Source: Flavobacteriaceae bacterium
GTDB taxonomy: Bacteria > Bacteroidota > Bacteroidia > Flavobacteriales > Flavobacteriaceae
DNA length: 64,000 nucleotides
Direction of reading: 5' to 3'
Assembly (NCBI GenBank): GCA_018669795.1
Contig: JABHSQ010000006.1
Location: 1-64,000 of the forward strand
The notes below the pieces were generated by a model that did no database searches, was not told the DNA's origin, and saw only the letters and a program-made list of their open reading frames with translations. Positions within the stretch are counted from its first letter, which is position 1, and each line of letters starts with the position of its first letter. Of the stretch, positions 54,144-62,652 are shown in pieces. The position numbers and the translations under genes were made by a program.

Positions 54144-55001
54144 TTATTCTTCTTCAGATGAAGCGTCAGCTTTAACCTCTACAGCAGCTACTCTTTTACG
54201 AGCAGTTTTTTTAGCTGCAGGCTTTTCTTCTTTTACAGGAGCAGACTTTTCAGCTTTTGGAGCTACAAGCTTTTCTTCTTTAGCAGGAGCAGCTTTTTCA
54301 TCGGCACCTTTCCGGTTACTTAAACCTTCAATAACAGCATTAGAAACACTTGTCATAATTTTATCGATTGATTTTGAAGCATCATCGTTAGATGGGATCA
54401 CATAATCAATTATGTTAGGATCACAGTTGGTGTCTACCATTGCGAAAATTGGAATTTTTAATTTCAATGCTTCAGCAACTGCAATATGCTCACGAGTTGT
54501 ATCTACAACAAATAAAGCACCTGGAAGACGTGTCATATCAGAAATAGAACCTAAGTTTTTCTCTAATTTAGCACGAGAACGATCTACCGCTAAACGCTCT
54601 TTTTTAGATAATGAATTAAATGTTCCATCTTCTTTAGAACGATCGATTGAATCCATTTTTTTAACAGCTTTTCTAATTGTTACAAAATTGGTAAGCATTC
54701 CGCCTGGCCATCTTTCAGTAATGTAAGGCATGTTTGCTTTTCCTGCTTTTTCAGCAACAATATCTTTAGCTTGTTTTTTGGTAGCTACGAAAAGAATTTT
54801 TCTTCCGCTAGCTGCAATTTTTGTAAGAGCTTCGTTAGCTTCTGCTAGTTTTGCAGTAGTTTTGTAAAGATTGATAATGTGGATTCCATTACGCTCCATA
54901 TAGATATAAGGGGCCATGTTAGGATTCCATTTTCTGGTTAGGTGACCAAAGTGTACACCTGCGTCAAGTAACTCTTTTACTTGTTCGTTGTTGTTTGCCA
55001 T
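54144..55001 (-). CDS. rpsB: 30S ribosomal protein S2
   Basis: Protein of 285 residues. The S2 core is complete: LLDAGVHFGHLTRKWNPNMA (11-30), NGIHIINLYKT, RWPGGMLTNFVTIRKAVKKM and PGALFVVDTTREHIAVAEAL. The last 50 residues are a lysine-, alanine- and glutamate-rich tail (EKSAPVKEEKPAAKKTARKR) that is not part of the classical core and is often seen in flavobacterial S2. Its 5' leader carries two perfect hairpins and may be autoregulatory. It heads the rpsB-tsf unit. Confidence 0.97.
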   Translation of the reverse strand: MANNNEQVKELLDAGVHFGHLTRKWNPNMAPYIYMERNGIHIINLYKTTAKLAEANEALTKIAASGRKILFVATKKQAKDIVAEKAGKANMPYITERWPGGMLTNFVTIRKAVKKMDSIDRSKEDGTFNSLSKKERLAVDRSRAKLEKNLGSISDMTRLPGALFVVDTTREHIAVAEALKLKIPIFAMVDTNCDPNIIDYVIPSNDDASKSIDKIMTSVSNAVIEGLSNRKGADEKAAPAKEEKLVAPKAEKSAPVKEEKPAAKKTARKRVAAVEVKADASSEEE

Positions 55002-55127
55002 TTTTGTAATAGTTTACGTTCTTGTGTTATTATAGATAGCAACCTCTTCTAATGAAAGGGTTTAGATGCTAAACTAACTCTCCGGCTCTCGGAGTAACAG
55101 CGGTATTAAAATTGTTTGTCAAATATA
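55002..55127 (-). promoter_or_regulatory. rpsB promoter and structured leader
   Basis: On the minus strand the -7 element TATATTTG (55127-55120) starts a leader of about 110 bases. It contains the perfect hairpins CTCCG-GAGCC-type (arms 55090-55094 and 55080-55084) and TTTAG/CTAAA (arms 55069-55073 and 55061-55065). The long, structured leader resembles S2-responsive leaders known in other bacteria; control by S2 is inference. The -33 element is weak. Confidence 0.45.
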
Positions 55128-55162
55128 ATTTGACGAATATATAAGAACTTACAACTTGAATT

Positions 55163-55180
55163 GGGCATCCTAAGACACCC
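55163..55180 (-). other. Stable hairpin between rpsI and rpsB
   Basis: On the minus strand GGGTGTC (55180-55174) pairs fully with GATGCCC (55169-55163), counting two G-U pairs, around the loop TTAG, 18 bases after the rpsI stop. It has no T-run, so it is not a standard terminator. It may protect the rplM-rpsI message end. Confidence 0.5.
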
Positions 55181-55198
55181 AGCCAAGTAGTGTGTTTT

Positions 55199-55585
55199 CT
55201 AACGTTTAGAGAATTGGAATTTTTTACGCGCTTTTTTCTGACCGAATTTTTTACGTTCTACCATTCTTGGATCTCTAGTTAATAAACCTTCTGGTTTTAA
55301 AACTAAACGATGCTCTGGGTTTAACTCGCACATTGCACGAGAAATTGCTAAACGAATCGCTTCTGCTTGTCCTGTTGTACCACCACCATGAACATTTACA
55401 GTAATGTCAAAGCTTTTAATGTTATCTGTTAACGTTAAAGGCTGCATTACTTTATATTGTAAAGTTCCTGTAGTAAAGTAATTTTCAAACTCACGCTTGT
55501 TAATCGTAATATTACCTTTTCCTTTGGCAATATAAACACGTGCAACAGCGTTTTTTCTTCTACCTATTTTGTGAATTACTTCCAT
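55199..55585 (-). CDS. rpsI: 30S ribosomal protein S9
   Basis: Protein of 128 residues with the S9 pattern: IGRRKNAVARVYIAKGKGNI (7-26), VHGGGTTGQAEAIRLAISRA (69-88) and the basic end RMVERKKFGQKKARKKFQFS with the terminal KR that reaches the ribosomal P site. The start shares one base with the rplM stop (TAATG), so the two are translated together. Confidence 0.97.
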   Translation of the reverse strand: MEVIHKIGRRKNAVARVYIAKGKGNITINKREFENYFTTGTLQYKVMQPLTLTDNIKSFDITVNVHGGGTTGQAEAIRLAISRAMCELNPEHRLVLKPEGLLTRDPRMVERKKFGQKKARKKFQFSKR

Positions 55586-56040
55586 TACTTTTTATTGTTA
55601 AGGTTAATGGTTTTTGGTTTTTGTGCTTCTTGTCCGTGATCTGCACCTGAATATACTTTTAGATTTCTGAACAAAGCAGCACCTAATTTATTTTTAGGTA
55701 ACATACCTTTTACAGCTTTTTCTACAAGTCTTGCAGGATCTTTTCCAAACAATTCTTGAGCAGTAAGACTACGTTGTCCACCAGGATAACCTGTGTGTCT
55801 AATGTAAGACTTATCTTCCCATTTGTTTCCGCTTAAAGTAATTTTTGCGGAGTTAATAATAATTACGTTATCACCGCAATCTACGTGAGGGGTGAAATTA
55901 GGTTTGTGTTTGCCACGAAGTAATATTGCAACTTCACTAGCAAGACGACCCAATGCTTGCCCGTCCGCATCTACTAATAACCACTCTTTATTTACAGTGT
56001 TTTTGTTAGCAGATACTGTTTTGTAACTTAATGTATCCAT
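55585..56040 (-). CDS. rplM: 50S ribosomal protein L13
   Basis: Protein of 151 residues, full length: [20 protein letters not shown] (20-39), [20 protein letters not shown], then [14 protein letters not shown] and [20 protein letters not shown]. It is the first gene of the rplM-rpsI operon, with a perfect-consensus promoter 57 bases upstream. It marks the conserved side of the junction with the accessory block. Confidence 0.97.
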   Translation of the reverse strand: MDTLSYKTVSANKNTVNKEWLLVDADGQALGRLASEVAILLRGKHKPNFTPHVDCGDNVIIINSAKITLSGNKWEDKSYIRHTGYPGGQRSLTAQELFGKDPARLVEKAVKGMLPKNKLGAALFRNLKVYSGADHGQEAQKPKTINLNNKK

Positions 56041-56096
56041 TTAGTTCTTTGTCTAATTGTTAATAAATCATTGTTTTTCCCCTTTAAAAAGGGCTG

Positions 56097-56127
56097 CAAA
56101 TGTAATACTATTTAATTGAATTACAAA
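56097..56127 (-). promoter_or_regulatory. Consensus promoter of rplM-rpsI
   Basis: On the minus strand TTTG (56127-56124), 19 bases, TACATTTG (56104-56097): an exact match to both elements at canonical spacing. The gap 56041-56348 holds this promoter and, on the other strand, whatever drives the phosphorylase-like gene, for which I see no clear consensus element. Confidence 0.75.
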
Positions 56128-56348
56128 TGGTCATGTTTTAATTTTTTATAGATGAATTTTTTACGCTAGTTTTTAGTTAAAAATAAGTACTTGTATTAAT
56201 TTCCCAAAATTGAAGTCCCTTAAGAAACAACCTGTCGTTTTATGTTTTAGAATTATACTTGTTTGGATTTTTTTTGATGTAATTAACTATACATATCTTT
56301 AGTACTTATTTTAATGCTAAATTTACTGACAATTCCTAACAACAATTT

Positions 56349-57086
56349 ATGTCATTTATCAACCCTTTTGAACCTGGTTTTTATAAAGAAAAATCTATTT
56401 TAAATATAAAAGATATAATTGAATGGAAAAGAAAAAACAATCTTTATAATTTCGATACACTTCCCAAAGTAGCAGTTATTTCAATGGTCAGCCAATTGTC
56501 CTTACCCAAAAGATTAATAAATAAAAAACTAAAAGGACTAAGCGGAAAACATTATGTTTTAAACAAACAAGTGCTTTTTAGCTACGAATTTGGAATTGGA
56601 TCTCCTGCTATTATTGCATTATTAGAAGAATTAACAGCTTTGGGTGTGACAAAATTTTTATATATCGGTTATGCAGGAAGACTTAATACTACAATTAATG
56701 AAGCAGCTTGTTTTATAGTTAACAAAGCTTTTTCTCTCTGTGGAACTTCTTTTTTTTATAATAATGAATCCTTTATTTCATACTCTAATAATTTGAGTGA
56801 TAAAGTAAAAAGTGAATTAAATTTATCTGAAAAAATTATATTATCAACCGATGCTCCATATAGGGAAACCCTAAGTGTTTTAGATTTCTACAAAAGAAAA
56901 AAGGCAACTCTTATAGATATGGAAACTGCATCTATTTTAGCTTTTTTCAAACAAAATAATACAGAAGTTGCTTGTGTTTTAATTGCTTCAGATTTAATAG
57001 AATCTTCTTGGATACCCCCTAAAAACATTAAATTATTACGCAAAAGAGCTAAAAATATTGTTAATCAATTTATAGCAATTTTGTAA
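56349..57086 (+). CDS. Nucleoside phosphorylase-like protein
   Basis: Protein of 245 residues with a PNP/UDP phosphorylase-type fold: the phosphate-loop-like GIGSPAIIALLEELTALGVT (78-97), FLYIGYAGRL (99-108), and LIDMETASILAFFKQNNTEV with the ribose-binding ME pair in DMETAS. Family members split nucleosides to base and sugar phosphate. Substrate cannot be read from the sequence. It is the first gene of an operon with a glycosyltransferase and a flippase, sharing one base (TAATG) with the next gene. That context is unusual for a salvage enzyme, so a role in making or recycling a sugar or nucleoside precursor is possible. Confidence 0.75.
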   Translation: MSFINPFEPGFYKEKSILNIKDIIEWKRKNNLYNFDTLPKVAVISMVSQLSLPKRLINKKLKGLSGKHYVLNKQVLFSYEFGIGSPAIIALLEELTALGVTKFLYIGYAGRLNTTINEAACFIVNKAFSLCGTSFFYNNESFISYSNNLSDKVKSELNLSEKIILSTDAPYRETLSVLDFYKRKKATLIDMETASILAFFKQNNTEVACVLIASDLIESSWIPPKNIKLLRKRAKNIVNQFIAIL

Positions 57087-58105
57087 TGAAAAAGCCTGTT
57101 ATCAGCATTGTTATTCCGTTTTATAACGAAGAAAAGTTCCTTGAAAGAGCGATAAATTCTGTTGTAAATCAAACGTATTCATCCATTCAGATTATATTGG
57201 TCGATGATGGTTCTACAGATAAATCTACTCTTTACGCCAAAGAATTTTGCGAACATCATCCAAATTCTAAATTAATTATAATTCCAAATTCGGGGCCAGG
57301 AAATGCTAGAAATGTTGGAATTGAAAATGTAACCGGAACCTATATTGCTTTTTTAGATGCAGATGATTATTTTCATAATAATGCAATAGAAGTATTTTAC
57401 AAAAATATTATTGGCAACAATACAGATCTGAGTATCGGTCAATATGTAATGCTTGATAAAAATGAAAATGTATTGAAAAAATCCAATTGGAATAACAATG
57501 CAACTTTCGATAATAAAATGGCTATTTCATTGGTTGCTTCTGAAAAACTAATACCTACTTCTTGGGCTAAGCTTTTCAAATCTAAAATTGCTAAAAAATG
57601 TAGTTTTCCAAACCTATCTTGGAAAGAAGACGATGTTTTTTTTTTAGCTTATTTATTAAATAGTAAAACGGTTTCGATTGTAAACAAAACGCTTCTTACT
57701 GTTAATTGTAGGCCAGATTCTCTTACACGTCAAATCATTTCAGAAAAAATGATCAATGCCATTAGTAAATCATATAATAAGCAAATGGAAATTTTAAAAC
57801 CTTTAAAAAATAAATTTATCAATCAATCTTTAATTGAAAGTGAGATTAACACATCTTTAAATCTTTTGATTCTCTTAAATATAGATTGGGAAAACATTAA
57901 AAATCAAAAAAAGATATGGAGTTTTTTTTGTGATAATATTCTTGTTTTAGCTAAAAAAGCTAAAAAATATAATCTTAATTTTAAAAAAAGAATACTATTG
58001 CATTTTTTAGTTTCCATAACCATATTAGGATGGACGTATTCTTTTTGTATTATTAATGTCTTTAAAAGACATCAAATAAATCAATTAGAAAAAGTAAAAT
58101 CTTAA
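57086..58105 (+). CDS. Family 2 (GT-A) glycosyltransferase
   Basis: Protein of 339 residues. The GT-A fold is clear: ISIVIPFYNEEKFLERAINS (6-25), nucleotide-binding VDDGSTDKST (39-48), GPGNARNVGIENVTGTYIAF (70-89) and the metal-binding LDADD (90-94). After the catalytic part, the C-terminal region is helical, with one probable membrane segment (about 300-320, LLHFLVSITILGWTYSFCI). It transfers a sugar from a nucleotide donor to an unknown acceptor. Its start and stop both share one base with neighbours (TAATG each time), so all three genes are translationally coupled. Confidence 0.88.
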   Translation: MKKPVISIVIPFYNEEKFLERAINSVVNQTYSSIQIILVDDGSTDKSTLYAKEFCEHHPNSKLIIIPNSGPGNARNVGIENVTGTYIAFLDADDYFHNNAIEVFYKNIIGNNTDLSIGQYVMLDKNENVLKKSNWNNNATFDNKMAISLVASEKLIPTSWAKLFKSKIAKKCSFPNLSWKEDDVFFLAYLLNSKTVSIVNKTLLTVNCRPDSLTRQIISEKMINAISKSYNKQMEILKPLKNKFINQSLIESEINTSLNLLILLNIDWENIKNQKKIWSFFCDNILVLAKKAKKYNLNFKKRILLHFLVSITILGWTYSFCIINVFKRHQINQLEKVKS

Positions 58106-59313
58106 TGAAATTTAAAAACTATAGAACTCGATTTTTAATCAACTTTTTTTGGTTGTTTTCGCTTAATAATTTAGGGTATTTATTTTCCATTATTACCTTG
58201 CCTATATTAATTTCAAAATTTGGTTATCAAGATATGGGAGTGGTCTTTACCGTGCAGGCTATTATTTTTGGAATGGTTGCCATTGCTAATTATAGCCTTG
58301 TTTTTTATATTCCAACACAATCTAAGGCTATAAGTGTCAACGAAAATGCCTTTAAAGAAACATGGAGTTTAAGTATCAACATTAGAGCTTATATTTCTGT
58401 TTTATTAACCTTAGCTTCTCTTTTGTTTGTATTTATTTACTTTAAAGATTATTTCAATTTATGGTTATTAAGTTTGCCGATTGTTATTTTTAAAATTGCA
58501 AATCCCATACTTTTTTTTAATGCCTTAGAAAAAAACAAATATGTTCTTTTAATAGGATTTTTAAGTAAGCTTTTATTCTTGTTATTTGTAATAGTGATTT
58601 CGAATAAAGATTATATTAATTTTTGTTTGGGACTTTCTGAATTATTAATAGTATTGTTTTTTTTAAAACAAAGTAAACAACCATTTTTTGAATTTCAATT
58701 ATTGTCATTAAAAAAAATTACGCTCTTTTTAAAAATTACGTTTAATTTATTTTTAGTTAATTTTTTTTCATTATTAAAGTCCGCAAGCATATTGCCTTTA
58801 GCCACCTATTTATTTGGACCAAGTTATGCAACCATTTATACTTTAGCAGATAAAATAATTAATATGGTAAGAGGTGTTTCTGGTGCTATGTTTACCAGTT
58901 TTTTTCCTATTTATAATAAAGAAAGGTTTGATTTAACTGTTTTTAGAAAGAAAACAGGGGTTCTTATTTTATGTTGTTTACTATTATTTGTGGCACTAAT
59001 TTATATAGGGAGCCCTTATTTAATATTTGTGTTAAATAATTTTCAAGAAAATAATATAGCAGTAAATATTTTAAGAATTCTGAGTTTATCTATACCAATG
59101 TTTTTTATAATTATTCCCCTTTTCAGTTACTTATTAGAATTAAAAAAATGGAATATTATTTTAAATTTTGCCATTTTACAATTGGCAGTACTATTTCTTT
59201 TCTATATGATTTTTCATAATAACTTATATCAAATTGCCATTGGTTTTGTGATATCAGAATATATTTTATTAGCTGGATATATATTTTATATAGCTAAATT
59301 AAAAAAGGCCTAA
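58105..59313 (+). CDS. Oligosaccharide flippase-like (Wzx/MATE-type) membrane protein
   Basis: Protein of 402 residues with about 12 membrane helices, few charges and the polysaccharide-export pattern: FFWLFSLNNLGYLFSIITLP at the start, LPLATYLFGPSYATIYTLAD (222-241) in the middle. Wzx-type proteins flip lipid-linked glycans across the inner membrane. The paired glycosyltransferase supports that role. No polymerase (Wzy) or initiating transferase is encoded in the block, so a complete pathway is not visible. Its stop is two bases from the stop of the facing methyltransferase gene. Confidence 0.8.
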   Translation: MKFKNYRTRFLINFFWLFSLNNLGYLFSIITLPILISKFGYQDMGVVFTVQAIIFGMVAIANYSLVFYIPTQSKAISVNENAFKETWSLSINIRAYISVLLTLASLLFVFIYFKDYFNLWLLSLPIVIFKIANPILFFNALEKNKYVLLIGFLSKLLFLLFVIVISNKDYINFCLGLSELLIVLFFLKQSKQPFFEFQLLSLKKITLFLKITFNLFLVNFFSLLKSASILPLATYLFGPSYATIYTLADKIINMVRGVSGAMFTSFFPIYNKERFDLTVFRKKTGVLILCCLLLFVALIYIGSPYLIFVLNNFQENNIAVNILRILSLSIPMFFIIIPLFSYLLELKKWNIILNFAILQLAVLFLFYMIFHNNLYQIAIGFVISEYILLAGYIFYIAKLKKA

Positions 59314-59315
59314 TT

Positions 59316-60119
59316 TTATTTTACTGAAGCTGTTAAAATATAATAATCACCATACCCTCGAAAAAAAGAAATTTTATTAGAAATTTTATCAAAAAGACTT
59401 AAAGTATTAAATAATACCGGATATTTTTCTGGAAAATCCACATGATTCCCTGTGGGAGCTAAAAAACAAATATTTTCAACTTTAAAGTTTTTAAAATCTT
59501 TTAGTAATAGTTTTTTTGTGCTTTTAGCACTATGGTAAAAAGTATGTACTTGCTCTCCTTCTATATTTGCAAAAACCCCGTCTTTTTTTAATCTTCTAAA
59601 AGCTGTTTTGTTTCCTTTAAAAATTTTTAAAAACTCCCATATACATATTTTTGGCATTAGCACCAATGTTATTTTTCCATTGGGAGACAGCAATTGCTTA
59701 AATAAACCAAAAACCTCTTGTAACTCTTCTTCAGAGCTGCAATTTAGACCGCCAAAGTTTGAGAAAATATGATTGTATTTTTGAGGATTAAGCTTATTAA
59801 GCTCATTAAAGGATAATCTTTGACAGGATAGGTTTTTTTTTAAGGATTCCGATTTAATTTTGGATGTAACAAAATCTATCATTCCTGGGGCAATATCTGT
59901 TGCATGAATATTGTATCCTTTTTTTGCAAAATAAACTGCGTCTATTCCGCTACCACAATTTATTTCTAAAATTTTAGCAGCAGGTTTTAACTCTTTATAT
60001 AAATGTTTTCGCACCCGTTTTCTCATCCAATTAATTAGACTGGAAGTTTTATCAAGTTGTTCGTAATGACTTGAAATTTTAGAAAAACCATTTTCGATAT
60101 TTTGTTTGCTCTTATTCAT
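59316..60119 (-). CDS. Class I SAM-dependent methyltransferase
   Basis: Protein of 267 residues. The SAM-binding motif I is AAKILEINCGSGIDAVYFAK (47-66), with ATDIAPGMIDFV (73-84) after it holding the acidic residue for the ribose. FSNFGGLNCSSEEELQEVFG marks the motif IV region. The C-terminal half (about 170-260) is divergent and gives no hint of substrate; a small molecule is more likely than DNA or protein. Third gene of the minus-strand operon, overlapping the radical SAM gene by eight bases. Confidence 0.85.
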   Translation of the reverse strand: MNKSKQNIENGFSKISSHYEQLDKTSSLINWMRKRVRKHLYKELKPAAKILEINCGSGIDAVYFAKKGYNIHATDIAPGMIDFVTSKIKSESLKKNLSCQRLSFNELNKLNPQKYNHIFSNFGGLNCSSEEELQEVFGLFKQLLSPNGKITLVLMPKICIWEFLKIFKGNKTAFRRLKKDGVFANIEGEQVHTFYHSAKSTKKLLLKDFKNFKVENICFLAPTGNHVDFPEKYPVLFNTLSLFDKISNKISFFRGYGDYYILTASVK

Positions 60120-61581
60120 TCTTATTGGAATTTTCCATCTTGTCTAATGCAAATTTATCGAGTATAGCACTAGGGACATAATAAAAATACAAAAGCATGG
60201 ATCGTAATTTAGTTATAGAAACTAATGATGGCTTTTTAATGATGTGTTTAAAATTAGTAATAGCCTGACTTTTCCTATATTCCTTATGTACATATCGATG
60301 TAATCTTTTATAATAATTAGAATTAAAAGTTCCTTGAAACATCATCGCTAAATCATCGGAATCCGTCCAATTGGATTTTAGATTTAGATCATCTTTAACC
60401 ATCTCATAAAACTTGGTTCCAGGTAATGGATAGGATACTGAAACACCAATATTATCCGGCTGTAACTCCTTAATCATTGCAATTGTTTTTGCAATATCTT
60501 TTTTTGTTTCTCCCAAATATCCAAACTGAATAAAGAATGCGACTTTCACATTTTTTAATTTTAATAAACGTGTTGCGTCATAGATTTGTGAAAGTTGAGT
60601 TCCTTTATCCATGGCATCCAAAATCTTTTGAGAGCCACTTTCTGCACCTACCCAAACTTCTTTTAAACCACTTTCCGCTAGGGCATCAATGGTGTCTTCT
60701 TTTAATAATAAATCGACACGACTTTGTATCACATAGGCTATTTTTAAATCTACTTTTTTTAATGCTATATTAAAATTTTGAACCCATCGTGGTTTTAAAC
60801 CAAAAATATCATCACACATCCAAAAATTAGTGACGTCATAATTTTCTTTTAAGTAGGAGATAAGTTTTGTGATGTATTCTGGGGAATGAGAATTATAACG
60901 AACACCATAAATAGGTTTTGCACACCAATTGCATTTATAAGGACATCCTCTAGTTGTTGCAATGTTTAATGAAATTTTTTTTCCTCTTTCCGCCCACACT
61001 TTTTTATAGGCATCTACATCTACTAAATCCCAGGCAGGCATTGGAAGTTCATCTAAATTTTTTAAAGCCTCTCTTTTTGGATTGGCAATAAACTCTTCAT
61101 TATTTTTAAAAACGATTCCCTTTAAATCGCTTACTGGTTCTTTATTTTTTATTTTGCTAAGCAATTCTTTTAAAGTGAGTTCTCCTTCCCCTAAAATAAT
61201 ATAGTCGGCACCAGCATCTAAATATTTTTTATAATGATCGGTGCTGTCTGAACTGTTTACAATCACCGTACAATTGTATTTTTTTCCTATAGCAATCATC
61301 TCGAATGCTGCTTCCCGCATATTGGTCAAACACATTTTTGTGAGGTAGTTAAAACCATCATCATAAATAACCAAAAAGGAAGGCTTTTTTTCTTGAATTT
61401 CTTTTTCAATATCAAAGGGATTATTCCTCAAATTGGTATCAAAAAGAGAAACAGAAAAATCATTTTTGCGCATTAAAGAAGCGGCATATATAGTACCAAG
61501 AGGTGGATATGGAGTTTTATTTTCCCATTGTTTTTTGTCTAATGGGTAATAATAAGAATGGGAGAAAAGAATATCAAGCAT
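60112..61581 (-). CDS. B12-binding-domain radical SAM protein
   Basis: Protein of 489 residues. A B12-binding Rossmann domain takes the first 150 residues (YPPLGTIYAASLMRKNDFSV and AGADYIILGEGELTLKELL), without the classical DxHxxG motif. The radical SAM core has the cluster motif CPYKCNWC (C213, C217, C220) in TTRGCPYKCNWCAKPIYG, then WVGAESGSQKILDAMDKGT. Such enzymes use SAM cleavage, often with a cobalamin, for methylation, rearrangement or thiolation of unreactive carbons. The C-terminal 110 residues are helical and basic. It overlaps both neighbours by eight bases. The product is unknown. Confidence 0.88.
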   Translation of the reverse strand: MLDILFSHSYYYPLDKKQWENKTPYPPLGTIYAASLMRKNDFSVSLFDTNLRNNPFDIEKEIQEKKPSFLVIYDDGFNYLTKMCLTNMREAAFEMIAIGKKYNCTVIVNSSDSTDHYKKYLDAGADYIILGEGELTLKELLSKIKNKEPVSDLKGIVFKNNEEFIANPKREALKNLDELPMPAWDLVDVDAYKKVWAERGKKISLNIATTRGCPYKCNWCAKPIYGVRYNSHSPEYITKLISYLKENYDVTNFWMCDDIFGLKPRWVQNFNIALKKVDLKIAYVIQSRVDLLLKEDTIDALAESGLKEVWVGAESGSQKILDAMDKGTQLSQIYDATRLLKLKNVKVAFFIQFGYLGETKKDIAKTIAMIKELQPDNIGVSVSYPLPGTKFYEMVKDDLNLKSNWTDSDDLAMMFQGTFNSNYYKRLHRYVHKEYRKSQAITNFKHIIKKPSLVSITKLRSMLLYFYYVPSAILDKFALDKMENSNKNE

Positions 61582-62482
61582 GTTCTTTTGTTAAATGAAT
61601 GTTATGTTTTTCTTTTAACTCATCATATTTATCATTAAGGCGTTCAATTACTTTACGCTGAAAGTTTAAAGGATGGTGTTTAGAAACATTTTTAGTAGAT
61701 TTTAAAGCGACTTTAAAATGCTTTTCTTCCAATTTATTAAATTTTACTTTCCATTTCTTGTAGGTAATTTTAAGAAAAAACGAATCTAGCCAATCACCAA
61801 TTTTGGTATTTAGAATATTTTCTATAAGCTTTGTGAGTAGTGGTTTTTTCAACTGATTTAATATTGACAAATGCTCAGAAATCGTTTTGTTGGGTAAATA
61901 GTTTTCTACCCACTTATTTTGTTTGTAAAAATCATTAAAACTCCCATTTCCAAACATTGGAAGCATCGTAGTTAATTCGGTAGCAGTAAATCTGTTTTTT
62001 TCTTCAATTTCTAAAGAATTTGAGCTTATAAAATAATTGACACAAAAATATTTTTTAGAATTAAATAAGAATATCTTTTTATAAAGAATTAATAAAGTTC
62101 TTGCAATCCATAATCGTTTAGGACTTGTAATGATAAAGAAATCGATATCTCCATCATCATCAAAATAACCTTTGGATAAAGATCCTGATATTCCAACCCC
62201 TTCTACATAAGGAAATTTTGAAATGAAACGGGAAACTTTTGTGGCTTTTTGATGAATATCCTTTGCCATTTGGTTTCCAGATAATCTCCTTTTAATTAAC
62301 GTTTCATCATTTTCTGTCAAATAAAATTCATCGATTTTATAAATCACTTTATTGTTGACTAAATGTGTTAATTCCTCTCTGATTTGATCTATAGAATTTG
62401 CTTCAGAAAAAGAATAAATTTCCTCTTCCGTTAATGGGTATTTAAATAGAGAAAAATATAATATGGGTTTTAATAGCGTCAT
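61574..62482 (-). CDS. Nucleotidyltransferase-domain protein
   Basis: Protein of 302 residues from the ATG at 62482 (a TTG six codons earlier is rejected). The first 60 residues look like a winged helix (TEEEIYSFSEANSIDQIREE, then a wing at VNNKVIYKIDEFYL). The nucleotidyltransferase pattern follows: GISGSLSKGYFDDDGDIDFF with G100-S101 and the metal aspartates D112 and D114. The remaining 185 residues are helical and basic and unassigned. Enzymes of this fold transfer NMP groups to small molecules, RNA or proteins. First gene of the NTase-radical SAM-methyltransferase operon. Confidence 0.75.
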   Translation of the reverse strand: MTLLKPILYFSLFKYPLTEEEIYSFSEANSIDQIREELTHLVNNKVIYKIDEFYLTENDETLIKRRLSGNQMAKDIHQKATKVSRFISKFPYVEGVGISGSLSKGYFDDDGDIDFFIITSPKRLWIARTLLILYKKIFLFNSKKYFCVNYFISSNSLEIEEKNRFTATELTTMLPMFGNGSFNDFYKQNKWVENYLPNKTISEHLSILNQLKKPLLTKLIENILNTKIGDWLDSFFLKITYKKWKVKFNKLEEKHFKVALKSTKNVSKHHPLNFQRKVIERLNDKYDELKEKHNIHLTKEHA

Positions 62483-62652
62483 TTTTTTTAAAAATACCAA
62501 ATTTTAATTTATTCTACAGTTATTTTCTTAATATTAACAAAGAGTTATTTGTCTTTATCTTTTTAAGATAAAAAAGCGGATCGTTCTAATATTTTTTTAG
62601 GGTAACTTTTAATTAAAAAAATCAATTTAAAATTCTCGATTTGATATTAATT

